64,000 bases of DNA from Conchocele bisecta (taxonomy: Eukaryota; Mollusca; Bivalvia; Lucinida; Thyasiridae). This document shows, piece after piece, positions 54,153 through 64,000 of this stretch (positions are counted from its first letter, which is position 1; every line of letters begins with the position of its first letter). Below the pieces are notes generated by a model, which ran no database searches, was not told the origin of the DNA, and saw nothing but the letters and a program-made list of their open reading frames with translations. The stretch is taken from NCBI GenBank assembly GCA_029237695.1, contig CM055273.1, positions 55,479,968 to 55,543,967 of the forward strand, written 5' to 3'. Both the position numbers and the translations under genes were made by a program.

Positions 54153-54616
54153 TATTCTTATGACCCAGGTTACAGACAGAATGCGACTACAGCGGTACGG
54201 ACAGAACATTCATGATATTGGCCACAAGTCAATCTAGTAGACTCTTTCCTAATTTTTAATCCATTTCGAATGATGTTATTTTGAACTACAGATATCAAAA
54301 CTATATTTACATATTTAGAAATACCATACTATGTGTAATGTGCGTGATTGTAGTCCGTTGTTAATTGCGGAAGGTTACACCTCAAGATACGGACGAATCG
54401 GGAGTGTTTGATGATGTTCCTGCCCGCAACTATCGGTTCTTATGATATAAATGTTATCATCGCTGTGGGTCCGCATTGGAACGGCCATCGGGAAGTGGTC
54501 GCTCAGAAACGAGGCTGGGACGGGGAGGAAGTTACAATACAGTTAACATCTGTATTATAGTTTATTAAAACACGCAGAGTTAAAGCAGCTGTATTGATAA
54601 ATGCTCCATTCAAAGA

Positions 54617-54967
54617 TAATTCCAGCACAAAAATATTTACACAATTCCCTAACATTTGATTGGTCCGTAGCAAGTCTCTGTCCAAAATGTATATCCCAGT
54701 AAACTCGGAAAATAAACACATTTTCTATTTATTTCAAATGCTGGAATTATAAGGAATGAATGGCCTTTTTGTGGAATTTATCGGGGATATAAACTTGGAA
54801 AAGTCGCGAGAATACTGGACGATGCCTTAAAAAATTACAATTTTCTAAGAAAAAAAAAGTTTTTTTTTTTTTTCGAAAATTGTATTTTTTTATCGCTTCG
54901 TCCAGTATTCCAGCGACTTTTCCAAGTTTATACCCCGATAAATTCCACAAAAAGGCCATTCATTCAT
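54617..54967. mobile_element. PAL-C copy downstream
   Basis: Complete, with the inner AAAAATTACAATTTTC hairpin shared with the copy at 42486 and a deletion in the AT-rich arm. Confidence 0.78.
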
Positions 54968-55127
54968 ATAGTAAATGGCAAAACATACATAACATCAATG
55001 TACATGTACGTCTAAAGGCGCTGAGAAATAATATAAGTGCATGACATTGTCTTCCCGCTCTACATATATATATATATATATATATTATGTATATCAGGTG
55101 ATTTTTCTGTTACCAGTGTGTACGACA

Positions 55128-56300
55128 TCTGCATCTGCACTTTTTGCAAGTCATTTTCATAAACTTGAGAACAAAAACACCCCCTTTTTAGCTCGACTAT
55201 TCGAAGAATAGTTGAGCTTATGTAGTCGCCCCGGCGTCGGGTCACCGCCTTGGTTACGGTTTTTAGTCAAGCTTGTATATGGAATACTCCTGGCCCTACA
55301 CCCACCATACTTGGACAACTTCATCTCCTAGTGATGTACATCAACAACCCCTGACCTTGACCTACATTTAACCTTGAATTACTTAGTTAATTCCCGTTGG
55401 TTAAGGTTTCTATTCCACCTTGGTTAAGGTTTTTAGTCAAGCTTGTAGATGGAATACTATTGTGTATACAGACACCATACTTATATAACATTTTCTCATA
55501 GGGATGTACACCAATAACCCCTGACCTATATTTGACCTTGACCTACATTTAACCTTGAATTACTTAGTTATTTCCCCTTGGTTAAGGTTTGTACTCAAAC
55601 TTGGTTTATAGTCAAGTTTGTAGATGGAATACTATTGTGCATACAGACACCATACTTGGACAACCTTTTCTAATAGGGATGTACATCAATAACACCTTGA
55701 CCTTGACCTACATTTCCTCTTGAATTACTTAGTTAATTCCCCTTGGTTAAGGTTTTTAGTCAACCTTGGTTAAGGTTCAGTTTAGTCAAGCTTGTAGATG
55801 GAATACTCCTGGCCCTACACCAACCATACTTGGACAACTTCATCTTCTAGTGATGTACATCAACAACCCCTGACCTATATTTGACATTGACCTACATTTA
55901 ACCTTGGATTACTTATTTCCCCTTGGTTAAGGTTTTTAGTCAAGCTTGTATATGGAATACTCCTGGGCCTATAGCAACCATACTTGGAAAACTTCATCTG
56001 CTACATCAATAACCCCTGACCTATATCTGACATTGACCTACATTTAACCTTGAATTACTTACTTAATTTTCCTTGGTTAAGGTTTTTAGTCAACCTTGGT
56101 TAAGGTTTTTATGCGGGCCGCGGCAACCTTGTTTATCAAGCTATGTGTACATCGACAACCCTCGTAATCGAGCTATGCTGTTCTCCTACAGCTCTTGTTA
56201 TAAATGGACTAGTCTGAAAATAATTTGTAACGGTTGGATTGGTTGTAAAATTAACATCAAAATCCATTCCAGTTACTTAAGAGTGAACGGGTTAATACGA
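55128..56300. mobile_element. PAL-K copy 6, split by E-2
   Basis: Left piece 55128-55189 (CTGCACTTTTTGCAAGTC to ACACCCCC), right piece 56199-56300 (TAAATGGACTAGTCTG to CCAGTTACTTAAGAG). The palindromic core is absent. Confidence 0.72.
55190..56198. mobile_element. E-2: AGCTCGACTATTCGAAG element
   Basis: Left TTTTTAGCTCGACTATTC, right GAGCTATGCTGTTC...CAGCTCTTGTT. The interior repeats CCTTGGTTAAGGTTTTTAGT, CTTGTAGATGGAATACT and GACCTACATTTAACCTTG about five times (units near 190 bases). It interrupts a PAL-K copy within CCCCCTTTT, whose other half resumes at 56199 (TAAATGGACTAGTCTG). Confidence 0.75.
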
Positions 56301-56992
56301 TATTTTAAACAATCTTTCCGTAACCAGGACTGTGCTACTTGATTAGTGATGTTTATCCCGTAAACACAGTGCGTATGTGCCGTGAAACACGGTGCCGTGA
56401 AACTTTTTTGACATCCTGTCAATACGACCTAATCACTGCGTATGCATATGTGCGGTTGTCATACTAGTCGATTCTCCGATTTTGAGGATGCGGCTGGGGT
56501 TATATTTTTGCATTTTAAAGCTATGTGTAGGTGTTGACGGGATAAATAAAATATCTGGCGCGGCACGGAAACGGCAGAGCCTCGCCCGTCCCGTTTACTA
56601 AGCTTTGCCACATATGTTTTCCCATTCACAGCACTAACCTACTATTCTCTATATTGTTCTACATGACTTCATAGTGAAACAACCGACGTCTGTGCGAATT
56701 TATCATTTCATCCATGTTATTTTACACAGGAATTATGAAACGAATAAAAACACACATCGATTTCCTGTGTAAAATAACATGGAGGGAATACAGTCTCTGT
56801 GGGAACTTGTCATTCCCACGATGTTATTGTACACATGAAAACGGTGTTTTTGTTGCATAATGCAATCACTGAATATTTGACCGAATATTATGAACAATTG
56901 GTGTCCCAGTAGTATATTGTTAACGTGGGCTGCTGGTGTTTTTATACAACTGTATCCCGGTTTGGATTATATATTATACATCCGGTCTAGTC
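56301..56992. other. intergenic with inverted TTATTTTACAC repeat
   Basis: ATCCATGTTATTTTACACAG at 56710 and its inverse at 56763 form a short hairpin around TTATGAAACGAATAAAAAC. No gene is seen. Confidence 0.4.
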
Positions 56993-57514
56993 ATTAAGGG
57001 TACATACCCATTCTGTAGGCACAAACTGTTCTTTATAGGAATTAATTAAGTGTATAATTGTGTAACTATTCCACCAGTTCTAAAAATTATAAGTGCCCGC
57101 TATACAGATACATCTATAATCATTTAGTAAATTGTATTTTACTGATAGTGACTCGCGGTGGTATCAGACTATTTTCATATGCAAATGAGGCATGCTACAT
57201 GTATTTTTTAATTATTCATACTAATTAAATGCGTCACCTGAGAAATAATATTTTCGACAGATTATAAAGTATGATCATTGCACATCAAAAAATAAATAAA
57301 GAGAATAAATAGTAATGTCCGTTAACATTTTAAGGAAACACGGTTATCGCCCCTGGTATCAGTGTGGAAATTTGTCTGCTATAAAATGTACAGTAATGCC
57401 AATCAATGCGTGGGGTAATGGTGAATGATTGTTTATTTTGCCAGAAAATGTCTCCGATGGTGTCTCTGATATAAAGAACATTTTGTGCCTACTGCGTGGG
57501 CATGTACCTTTAAT
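56993..57514. mobile_element. PAL-H copy 3
   Basis: Complete; left end AAGGGTACATACCCATTCTG, right end CGTGGGCATGTACCTTTAA. Confidence 0.8.
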
Positions 57515-57535
57515 GTCGATGTTTCTGCTTGACAT

Positions 57536-57702
57536 TTAACCCTTTCAACACCACATACATGTACCTGTATAGTGGTAAAAGCAAACAGTGTAGATCCAGA
57601 TGAGACGGCTCGTTACGAGCCGTCTCATCAGGATCTGCATCTTTTTGTAAGTACTTTTCAAATTTGGGAGCTGTTCCAGTTACTTAGGGATGAAAGTGTT
57701 AA
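57536..57702. mobile_element. PAL-K copy 5, internal deletion
   Basis: Ends TTAACCCTTTCAACACCAC and GGATGAAAGTGTTAA present; about 80 bases of the AAAGGG...GACTAGTC arm are missing. Confidence 0.8.
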
Positions 57703-57930
57703 CGCGAGGACTGAAATGCGTCTAGACTGTTCATTCCGCCTACGTTGTTGACTGTCGTTGTGTTCGCTGCCTGTTCTGGTGTATTTACGTCTCTTCGTGC
57801 GTTCATTCAAGGCTATTTCTGAAAAGGAAATATTTATTATAATTACATATGCACATGACACAACACATTTCAGATTACAATTCTGCATTTTACCGTCCGC
57901 TGGGCATGCTGACATGTTACATACGCACGT
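57703..57930 (-). other. possible two-exon coding fragment
   Basis: On the minus strand a short MSACPAD segment ends at a GTAAAA donor (near 57900). About 80 bases later a good acceptor (TTTCCTTTTCAG at 57819) opens a frame with EIALNERTKRRKYTRTGSEH and RRRNEQSRR. Joined, the frame stays open to the PAL-K repeat at 57702. Upstream lies ATTTATA. Basic, unrecognised; weak evidence. Confidence 0.2.
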
Positions 57931-58099
57931 ATAAATAAGTATTGCTAGACAGGTTCATGCAGTTTGCTCCTCATCCTTTTTAACCAATCTATGGGCAGTA
58001 ATTGTAAGTACGCTCTCACATTAATCACCCAGACTTCACACCTTGTCTGCACCAACTTGACGTGACGTGGAAATGTGTGGTCTTTTAATGTTGTATTAT

Positions 58100-58566
58100 A
58101 ATATGAGACACGCCATGTGATTTTGTACCTTCGGATAGCAGTGTAACTTCCTTAAATACATTGACAAAATAGTTTCCGTAAATGGCGTAAAAATGACAAC
58201 ATTTTCAGAGTACATGCGGAATTATTATATTCCGCATGAACTCTGAAGATTTTGTCAACTTTTGAATTTATTTAGGAAAAATATTGTAAATTTTGTAAAC
58301 GAAATTACGCAGATGTCCGAAGGTACAAAATCACATGACGTGTCAGATATGTGGCTGTGACTGGAGCAATGGGACTGATGGGTTTTTGCGACCAGTGTAG
58401 ATCCAGATCAGCCTGTGCATCCGCACAGTCTGATCCGGATCTACACTGTTCGCCATTCCAAAAATGTTGCAGCCGTCAAGCGCCTAAGCAACATATATCG
58501 TTATCAGGCTACAGGAGTGTGCTATTTGATCAGAAGCTACACTGGTCGCAAATCCCATAAGCCCCG
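58100..58566. mobile_element. PAL-L followed by PAL-J, composite copy 1
   Basis: PAL-L (58100-58350): TGAGACACGCCATGTGATTT and its inverse, with a GTTGACAAAATCTTC-type stem. PAL-J starts directly at ATATGTGGCTGTGACTGG and ends at AATCCCATAAGCCCC, where another ACAAAATCACATGGCGT fragment follows. Confidence 0.7.
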
Positions 58567-59030
58567 AAGGTACAAAATCACATGGCGTCACGGTCTCATA
58601 TACGTACGTACTAAGTTAATAAATATGGTACAGGCAACGCTCCTACGGCGATTTATGAACAACAATTAGACGGCAGATACTTACACCTACTTTATGTGAT
58701 TTGTTCAAACGTTAACGTGAATAATTTATTAGACTTTCATCATTTAGGTGACATAAAGTGCTCTCAAACTACGTGTGTGACTGTGACTGGAGAAATCTGT
58801 CTTATGTGAGTTGTGATCAGTGTAACGCCTGATCAAATATCACAGTTTGTACATGTACTTGTACATGTAATTTATGGGATTTAGTACTAAACCCATGTAA
58901 AGACCTTAGCTGTTGATAGGCAGTTAAACCCCAACAAACAAACAGCACACTTGTGTAGCCTGATGACGATCTACATTGCTTGTTAGAAGCATGACATGTG
59001 TTTTATTGATGGGATGGTGAACAGTGCCCA

Positions 59031-59280
59031 GGGGCCCGTTTCACTAAACTTCTTACGACTAAAATGTTCGTAAGTGCACAATTATGATACATGTAGTCTG
59101 TAAATTTCCACTTTAACAATGTTTTCTTGTAAACAATTATTGGATTTACATTTATTGAGCATAGGCTGCATGTGCAGCCTATGCTCAATAAATGTAAATC
59201 CATCAATTGAAATTTACAGACGATCTTAAATTTGCCCTTACGAATACTTTAGTCGTACGACGTTTAGTTATACGGGCCCC
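59031..59280. mobile_element. PAL-A copy 6
   Basis: Complete; right end GTACGACGTTTAGTTATACG shows minor decay. Flanked on both sides by PAL-J pieces. Confidence 0.85.
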
Positions 59281-59648
59281 AGATCCTGATCAGACTGGGG
59301 ATGCATATGCTGATCTGGATCTATTCACAAACACATACGTCCCATTTCTCCAGTCACAGTCACATATTTGTATGGGCTGTCGGCTTCGTTATAAAAATGA
59401 CATTTGCGACCAGCATATGCCCGATCAGGCTGCGCATACGCACAGTGTGACCAGGGCCGACAGCAGTTCGCCTTTTAATGACTTTCAAAGCATTCGTCGG
59501 AAAATCGATTTTATTTCAAGCTTTTGGTGTGACTGTGTCAGGCCTGGGGTTGGACGTGAATTAGCCACACATATAACAAGGTGCATGATCACGTGGTTAC
59601 AACAAAAACGTCGCCCACTCCAAAGTAAGTATTATTTGATATTTTCCT

Positions 59649-60353
59649 TAAAGGTACATGCCCACGCAGTAGGCACACAATGTTCTTTATAGGAATTAAA
59701 TAAGTGTATAATTATGTCACTATTCCACCAGTTCTAAAAATATAATAATATAAATATAATCATTTATTAATTTATCAATTTACTGTTAGCGACGCGCGGC
59801 GGTAACAGTCTATTTTGATAATGTGCGGGGACGACGACTTTCACATCACGGCTTGCGGTGCGCATGCGCAATATACTACGCGCGCCAGTAGGCTTCCCAA
59901 TATGTAAACAAGAATATCAACAAGTCGAAACGTCTAGGACGGAAATTGTATGAAACGGCGTCGGCCAAAAAAAAGGCGAAATGTCTGATGGACAGGCAGT
60001 ACACAGAGAGAGTGGTTAATATTGGCGACCAGATCACCAAATGGAAAGAGTTACGTGGAGATTTAGATTTGGACTGGAACAGAGATTTTTCTTCTCAACT
60101 TCCGATACTTCAATGCGCATGTCAAAGATGTGATATGATTGACCGTGTCACGTGACGCGTATTGGTAAAAAAAAACACGAGGTCGGAAAATACCCTTTCT
60201 GGTCGCGGCATATAAAATGCGATTTAACACCAATTAACACGCGCCGTAATTGAAAATAACTCGTTAGTGGGTAGACAAATGGCTCATATAAGGCATGACA
60301 GAAAATAAAAAGTAGTAATACAGTGTAACCTGCTACATGGGCATGTACCTTTA
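59649..60353. mobile_element. PAL-H copy 4 with captured fragment
   Basis: Ends TTAAAGGTACATGCCCACG and CATGGGCATGTACCTTTAA. The middle 400 bases are GC-richer and unrelated to the other copies. The element itself interrupts the PAL-I copy at 59575-60665. Confidence 0.75.
59890..60155 (+). pseudogene. captured gene fragment inside a PAL-H transposon
   Basis: Open frame of about 85 codons with KSKRLGRKLYETASAKKKAK, CLMDRQYTERVVNIGDQITK and WKELRGDLDLDW. The VNIG...W..L...L pattern resembles a domain common in mollusc and cnidarian transposon-related proteins (recalled, not checked). There is no ATG at the frame start; the first Met is about a third of the way in. The segment lies between intact PAL-H ends and is missing from the other PAL-H copies here, so it looks like a captured exon piece. 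Confidence 0.35.
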
Positions 60354-60792
60354 ATATGCAACGGATTTTGATGAAACATGGCGCAGCAAACGCGTCTTCA
60401 TGAGCGTCTTCATGAGCTGCATTTGGTGGTCCAGGGAGTTCGGCACAGACTTATGTCCTTTTTTCAAAGAATCGATTTCCGTGTCGGACACGGAAATCGA
60501 TTCTTCGCAAAAATGACAGAAGTTTGGGCGAAATTACAAAGACCACCAAATGCAGCTTAACAAAACGCATTTGATGCGCCATATTTCAATACGTACTTTG
60601 AATCAGATGGATTCTGGAAGTTTCAGTGCTTGTTGTTGTTGTTAGTACCACGTGATCATACACGTTGTATAAGCATCGTATGCATTGTATGAGAGGATAT
60701 TGGGGGTGAACTGGCCTGAGTGGGGACTGGACTGAGTGGGGGCTTGCATTCGGTCTTCTGTACTGTGTATGGAATGGAACGCAAATTGACGT

Positions 60793-61100
60793 ATGAGACA
60801 CGCCGTGTGATTTTGTACCTTCGGTCATCTACATAATTTCATGAAATACGTTTACAAAATTTACAATATTTTGCGTAAATGGCGTCAAAAGTTGACAAAA
60901 ATTATATTCCGGATGTACTCTGACAATTTTGTCAACTTTTGACTATTTTTGAAAAATATTGTAAATTTTGTGAACGTATTTAATGAAATCACGCAGATGT
61001 CCGAAGGTACAAAATCACATGGCGTGTCTCATATGTGGCTGTGACTGGAGAAATGGGACTGATGGGTTTTGCTACCAGTGTAGATCCAGATCAGCCTGTG
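60793..61100. mobile_element. PAL-L followed by PAL-J, composite copy 2
   Basis: Same junction as composite copy 1 (CATGGCGTGTCTCATATGTG, then GCTGTGACTGG). The PAL-J part stops after CCAGATCAGCCTGTG. Confidence 0.7.
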
Positions 61101-61890
61101 TACCTGTACATTGGTGTCATTGTTACCTATCCAGGGGCGGATCTGGAGGGGGTGGGTTTCGAGGTTGCACCCCCCTCCCCGTTCAGCCACGGAGATCACA
61201 GTTTACCACCAGTTGGTGTCTGAATTTAAATGCCGTAAAACACAGGAAAGTGCATTTCAAAGAGCTCGAAAATAGGACAACCTGGGGGCCTCACATGGTG
61301 TCCGGTTTAGAGAGGTTCACTGTAATATATGTCCATTTACGTACCATTCCACACCCACACATATATACTGAAGCGATTTAAAAACGCTTTAACATTTTAT
61401 TAGGAGGATAAATAGCAATTCAGTATCTTTCAAATAACCCGGAATCGATACACGATAGTCACGTGGTACTCTGCGGTAGCATAGATAGTCCCATAAGGGT
61501 GTCCAATAACTTGTGCGCCTCATTGTTGCGTTTTTAAAACGTTTCAGTGTATAGTGTATGTACTGTTTGTGAGTGACTTTAAATTAAATCCACGATACCA
61601 CCACTTATAGTTCGCCCTAATTTATAAGCCAATCGCTAGCTAGTATCGCGCTCCACTTATTTCACATATTGCAAGAATTCACCCCAATAATTTGCGTATT
61701 ACCAAATTTAGTTCAGCAGTGAATGGAAAATCAATACTCGGATGGGAAATTGCATTATAGACTTGCCATAACTATAAGTCAGTTATTGTTCATATTTTAA
61801 GGAACTAAATGCTAAGGTCGCTGGCGCTCCCTCGAATTAAATTCCTTAAATATCCAATAAGTGAATAGTAACTCATACTAGTACGTACTG
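61101..61890. other. region 3' of the calcitonin-type exon
   Basis: A GC-rich patch at 61130-61215 (GGATCTGGAGGGGGTGGG) and a PAL-N fragment at 61300, then AT-rich DNA. If the exon call is right, its 3' UTR and polyadenylation site should lie here; on the minus strand ATTAAA-like hexamers occur, but none is compelling. Confidence 0.35.
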
Positions 61891-61891
61891 A

Positions 61892-62045
61892 TTACAGCTG
61901 CACGTGACGGTCACGTGGCGCGCTGACGTCACGCCTCCTGCGGCCGGGGCTGAGCCCGCTCTGTAGCCAGTTGTACATGTCGGCCACGGCGGAATAGTGC
62001 TCCGTCTGGCAGTGGAACCCCAGGTTTAAATTGCAGCTCCGCTTC
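61892..62045 (-). CDS. terminal exon of a calcitonin-type neuropeptide precursor
   Basis: Reads on the minus strand from a strong acceptor (CTGTTTCACCTGCTCAG at 62062-62046). The exon encodes (x)KR, then a peptide beginning SCNLNLGFHCQ and ending WLQSGLSPG, then RRRR and a 12-residue tail ending in TAA. KR and RRRR are prohormone convertase sites. The Gly is an amidation donor, giving a 31-residue peptide with two Cys at positions 2 and 10 and an amidated Pro. An N-terminal disulphide ring plus Pro-amide are hallmarks of calcitonin, and the LNLGF...YSAVADMYNWLQ middle agrees with mollusc calcitonin-type peptides as recalled. It would be secreted and act on a class B GPCR. Signal-peptide exons should lie at higher coordinates, possibly beyond the window. 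The exon is GC-rich against its AT-rich surroundings. Confidence 0.65.
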
Positions 62046-62225
62046 CTGAGCAGGTGAAACAGAAATAGAGTTATGGCGAGTAACATGGGGGACAATATAA
62101 TGGTAATATGTGGGTCTATAGCGGTTTGTTTTCTTTTCTACGTACTTGTTTAACCCGAATTTTCTGCCGTTTGCAAACGGAGGAAACTTCTTGTTAAACA
62201 CTGTATATGTGTACGGATGAAATGT

Positions 62226-62315
62226 GAATGGTAGTGGAACCGAAGGTTTAAATTGAAGCTGCGTTTCCTGTGGTGGTGCAACAGAATAGGCATTATGGCG
62301 GGTAACATGGGAACA
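62226..62315 (-). pseudogene. decayed duplicate of the calcitonin-type exon start
   Basis: Acceptor-like CCACCACAG at 62276-62268, then KRSFNLNLRFHY in the same frame as the main exon. Both ring Cys are changed (to Phe and Tyr). Homology includes about 45 bases of upstream intron and ends shortly after the Tyr. It is a local duplication offset by about 220 bases. With no Cys pair, Pro-Gly or basic site it cannot encode a working peptide. Confidence 0.55.
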
Positions 62316-62335
62316 CTAGAATGTAAAAAAAGCTG

Positions 62336-62509
62336 GAGCCCGTTTCACTAAACTTCGTACGACTAAGATGTTCGTAATTGCAAATTTAGGATCGTCTGGA
62401 AATTTCAATTGATGTATTTACATTTATTATCACACGAAAACATTCGGCTAATGTGAAATTTTGCACATACGAACATTTTAGTCATACAAAGTTTAGTGAA
62501 ACGGCCTCC
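62336..62509. mobile_element. PAL-A copy 7, centre deleted
   Basis: Ends preserved, but the central TTGAGCATAGGC region is lost and replaced by TTATTATCACACG. It lies just upstream of the calcitonin-type exon pair. Confidence 0.8.
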
Positions 62510-62578
62510 AGGTGACATATCTACAGAATGTGTTTATCCCGATTTTCGGCCGTTTGCGTAAATAGTGTTAAGATCGGA

Positions 62579-62776
62579 TTAACCCTTACTACCCTGGAGC
62601 CGGAAATTGTCGTCTGCTGTTTTTCATGTTTGTCTTAATTCTTAATTCTTAACACAAAAAAACACTGTTTTGACAGCACAACTTCATGCGCTGTCAAAAC
62701 AGATTTTTGTGGAGAAATATTGAAAATAAAACATATCCAGCAGACGACAAAATTTAATTCGGCGTAGTAAGGGTTA
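62579..62776. mobile_element. PAL-M copy 2
   Basis: Complete with the same ends and a shorter centre (TGACAGCACAACTTCATGCG). It lies 270 bases beyond the decayed calcitonin-type exon. Confidence 0.82.
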
Positions 62777-62814
62777 TAAACACTGTATTGTACGGATGAG
62801 ATGTGATTTGTTTA

Positions 62815-63265
62815 TTATTGTTTAACGGCCTATCAATAGCTAAGGTAATCTAAGGTCGGGCAAACGGGTTCAATCCCGTTTTAACTTGCTGCATTGGGTG
62901 GGGGGGGGGGGGGGGATCCCAAAATCAGAACGGAATAGTTACATCGAGAAAATATATATTCCTGAAATTAGAATAACCTGACCTGGTGCCAGGTCCATAC
63001 CACACCAAAGTCACTTGGCCCCTTCCCCTAAAGTAGGATTACGAATAATAGTAATACTCATATAAGGGGTATAACCACAGGGCTACTAAAATAATTCCAT
63101 TGTATTCAATCTGTATAGATAGAGTCTTGAATTCAAGTGGGTGGGGGATATTCAACATTGCCTGTGGGTATAACCAGATTCAACTGTCACATACAACATG
63201 TCAAAGACGTATGTGAGGGCCAAACCAGGTCTCCAGTCGGAATTCCGGTAGGACGAACCCCGATC
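62815..63265 (+). mobile_element. SINE-like repeat O, copy 3
   Basis: TTTAACGGCCTATCAATAGC, GGGTTCAATCCCGTTTTAAC, a poly-G, CACACCAAAGTCACTTGGCC and GGAATTCCGGTAGGACGAAC. Best-preserved B-box-like segment of the three copies. Confidence 0.62.
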
Positions 63266-63322
63266 GTTGAATTACCCGTCGCGTGCTCCCGACAAACCAC
63301 ACACGGATGAGATGGCGCTTCC

Positions 63323-63563
63323 GGGGGCCCGTTTCACTAAACTTCTTACGACTAAAATGTTCGTAAGTGCAAATTTAAGATCGTCTGTAAATTTCAATTG
63401 ATGGATTTACATTTATTGAGCATAGGCTGCATATGCAGCCTATGCTCAATAAATGTAAATCCATTAATTATATACAAGAAAACATTGTTAATGTGAAATT
63501 TACAGACTATCATAATGTTGCACTTACGAACATTTTAGTCGTACGAAGTTTAGTACGGCCCCC
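63323..63563. mobile_element. PAL-A copy 8
   Basis: Complete palindrome; last bases GTTTAGTACGGCCCCC have lost the GAAAC. Confidence 0.85.
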
Positions 63564-63662
63564 TGGAGAGCTGGGACAGAATGTGAGTGATCACCGGTGC
63601 TGTTAACTATTCACGTCGACAATTGCACCGGTTTCCCGCCATTCAGCTCTACATAGAGCTCA

Positions 63663-63910
63663 GGGGCCCGTTTCACTAAACTTCGTACTACTAAAATGTT
63701 CGTAAGTGCAAATTTAGGATAGTCTGGAACTTTAAATTGATGGATTTAAATTTATTGAGCATATGCTGCATGCATATGCAGCCTATGCTCAATAAATGTA
63801 AATCCAGTCGTTGTTTACAAAGAAAACTGTGTTAATGTGATATTTACTGACTATCACACTTTTGCACTTACGAACATTTTAGTCGTACGAAGTTTAGTGA
63901 AACGGCCCCC
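63663..63910. mobile_element. PAL-A copy 9
   Basis: Complete; centre extended by a small duplication (GCATATGCTGCATGCATATG). Only 100 bases from copy 8. Confidence 0.85.
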
Positions 63911-64000
63911 TTGTGACTCAAAAACTTCGTATGTCAGTATATGTTCTAGTATAAGCGTATACTTTATATTATATATATATTTCTGATGCCTGTGACGTAC

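Larger units (their letters stand above)
59575..60665. mobile_element. PAL-I copy 2, split by PAL-H copy 4
   Basis: Same layout as copy 1; the left arm ends at TATTTTCCTT (59648), PAL-H fills 59649-60353, and the core resumes at ATGCAACGGATTTTGATG. Confidence 0.75.

Noticed and set aside
54360..54570. About 70 open codons (TIGSYDINVIIAVGPHWNGH) as an exon
   Set aside because: No matching acceptor/donor pair in frame and no recognised homology; kept only as a note.
1..64000. CRISPR arrays, bacterial operons, rRNA genes
   Set aside because: Tandem repeats here lack unique spacers of regular length, and the only clear gene is a spliced eukaryotic helicase.

Overview
The window is nuclear DNA of an animal, most likely a mollusc and probably a bivalve. 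It holds one clear host gene with spliced exons and consensus splice sites, set in dense transposon debris. The tRNA-derived SINEs, the many short palindromic transposons and a calcitonin-type peptide exon all fit a mollusc. The species cannot be named from the sequence alone. Nothing bacterial is seen, and there is no operon structure, rRNA or CRISPR array.

Host genes. Seven exons between 26849 and 44696 (+) join in frame to a complete 593-residue DEAD-box RNA helicase of the DDX55/Spb4 type, a 60S ribosome biogenesis factor. Its first intron is 9.2 kb and appears to use a GC-AG donor. At 61892-62045 (-) lies what looks like the terminal exon of a calcitonin-type neuropeptide precursor: KR cleavage site, two Cys, a C-terminal Pro-Gly and an RRRR site. 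A decayed copy of that exon lies just upstream at about 62226-62315.

The unusual element. Intron 1 of the helicase gene carries a 4.5-kb foldback element (27644-32155). Its arms are more than 1.7 kb long, its ends are themselves palindromes, and its candidate target duplication is ATAGT. Each arm encodes a C2H2 zinc-finger/coiled-coil protein and a coiled-coil/membrane protein. The two membrane-protein copies start divergently at the centre with unrelated N-termini, one of them helix-turn-helix-like. A SAP/Rho_N-like gene survives only in the left arm. The set looks virus-like or Polinton-like, but no polymerase, integrase or capsid gene is present. A degraded CR1/Jockey-type LINE (about 32161-35450, -) abuts its right end.

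Repeat landscape. 1-4053: isolated palindromic elements. 4054-5932: a GC-rich element with TAA duplication. 5914-10390: a tandem duplication of 2.24 kb. 10817-16215: small palindromic transposons. 16500-17320: Harbinger transposase and Myb/SANT remnants. 17940-19455: a foldback transposon carrying a minisatellite. 19648-21484: a direct repeat. 22067-24070: nested transposons. The helicase introns are packed with the same families, and most of its splice acceptors lie within tens of bases of a repeat end. 45000-64000 holds SINEs, a 1.8-kb TTCGTTCCC minisatellite, further nested insertions, and a cluster of GGCCCGTTTCAC palindromes at the right edge.

Repeat family names (PAL-A, FB-1 and so on) are labels made for this annotation. 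Repeat boundaries were found by eye and may be off by several bases unless a target duplication is given.
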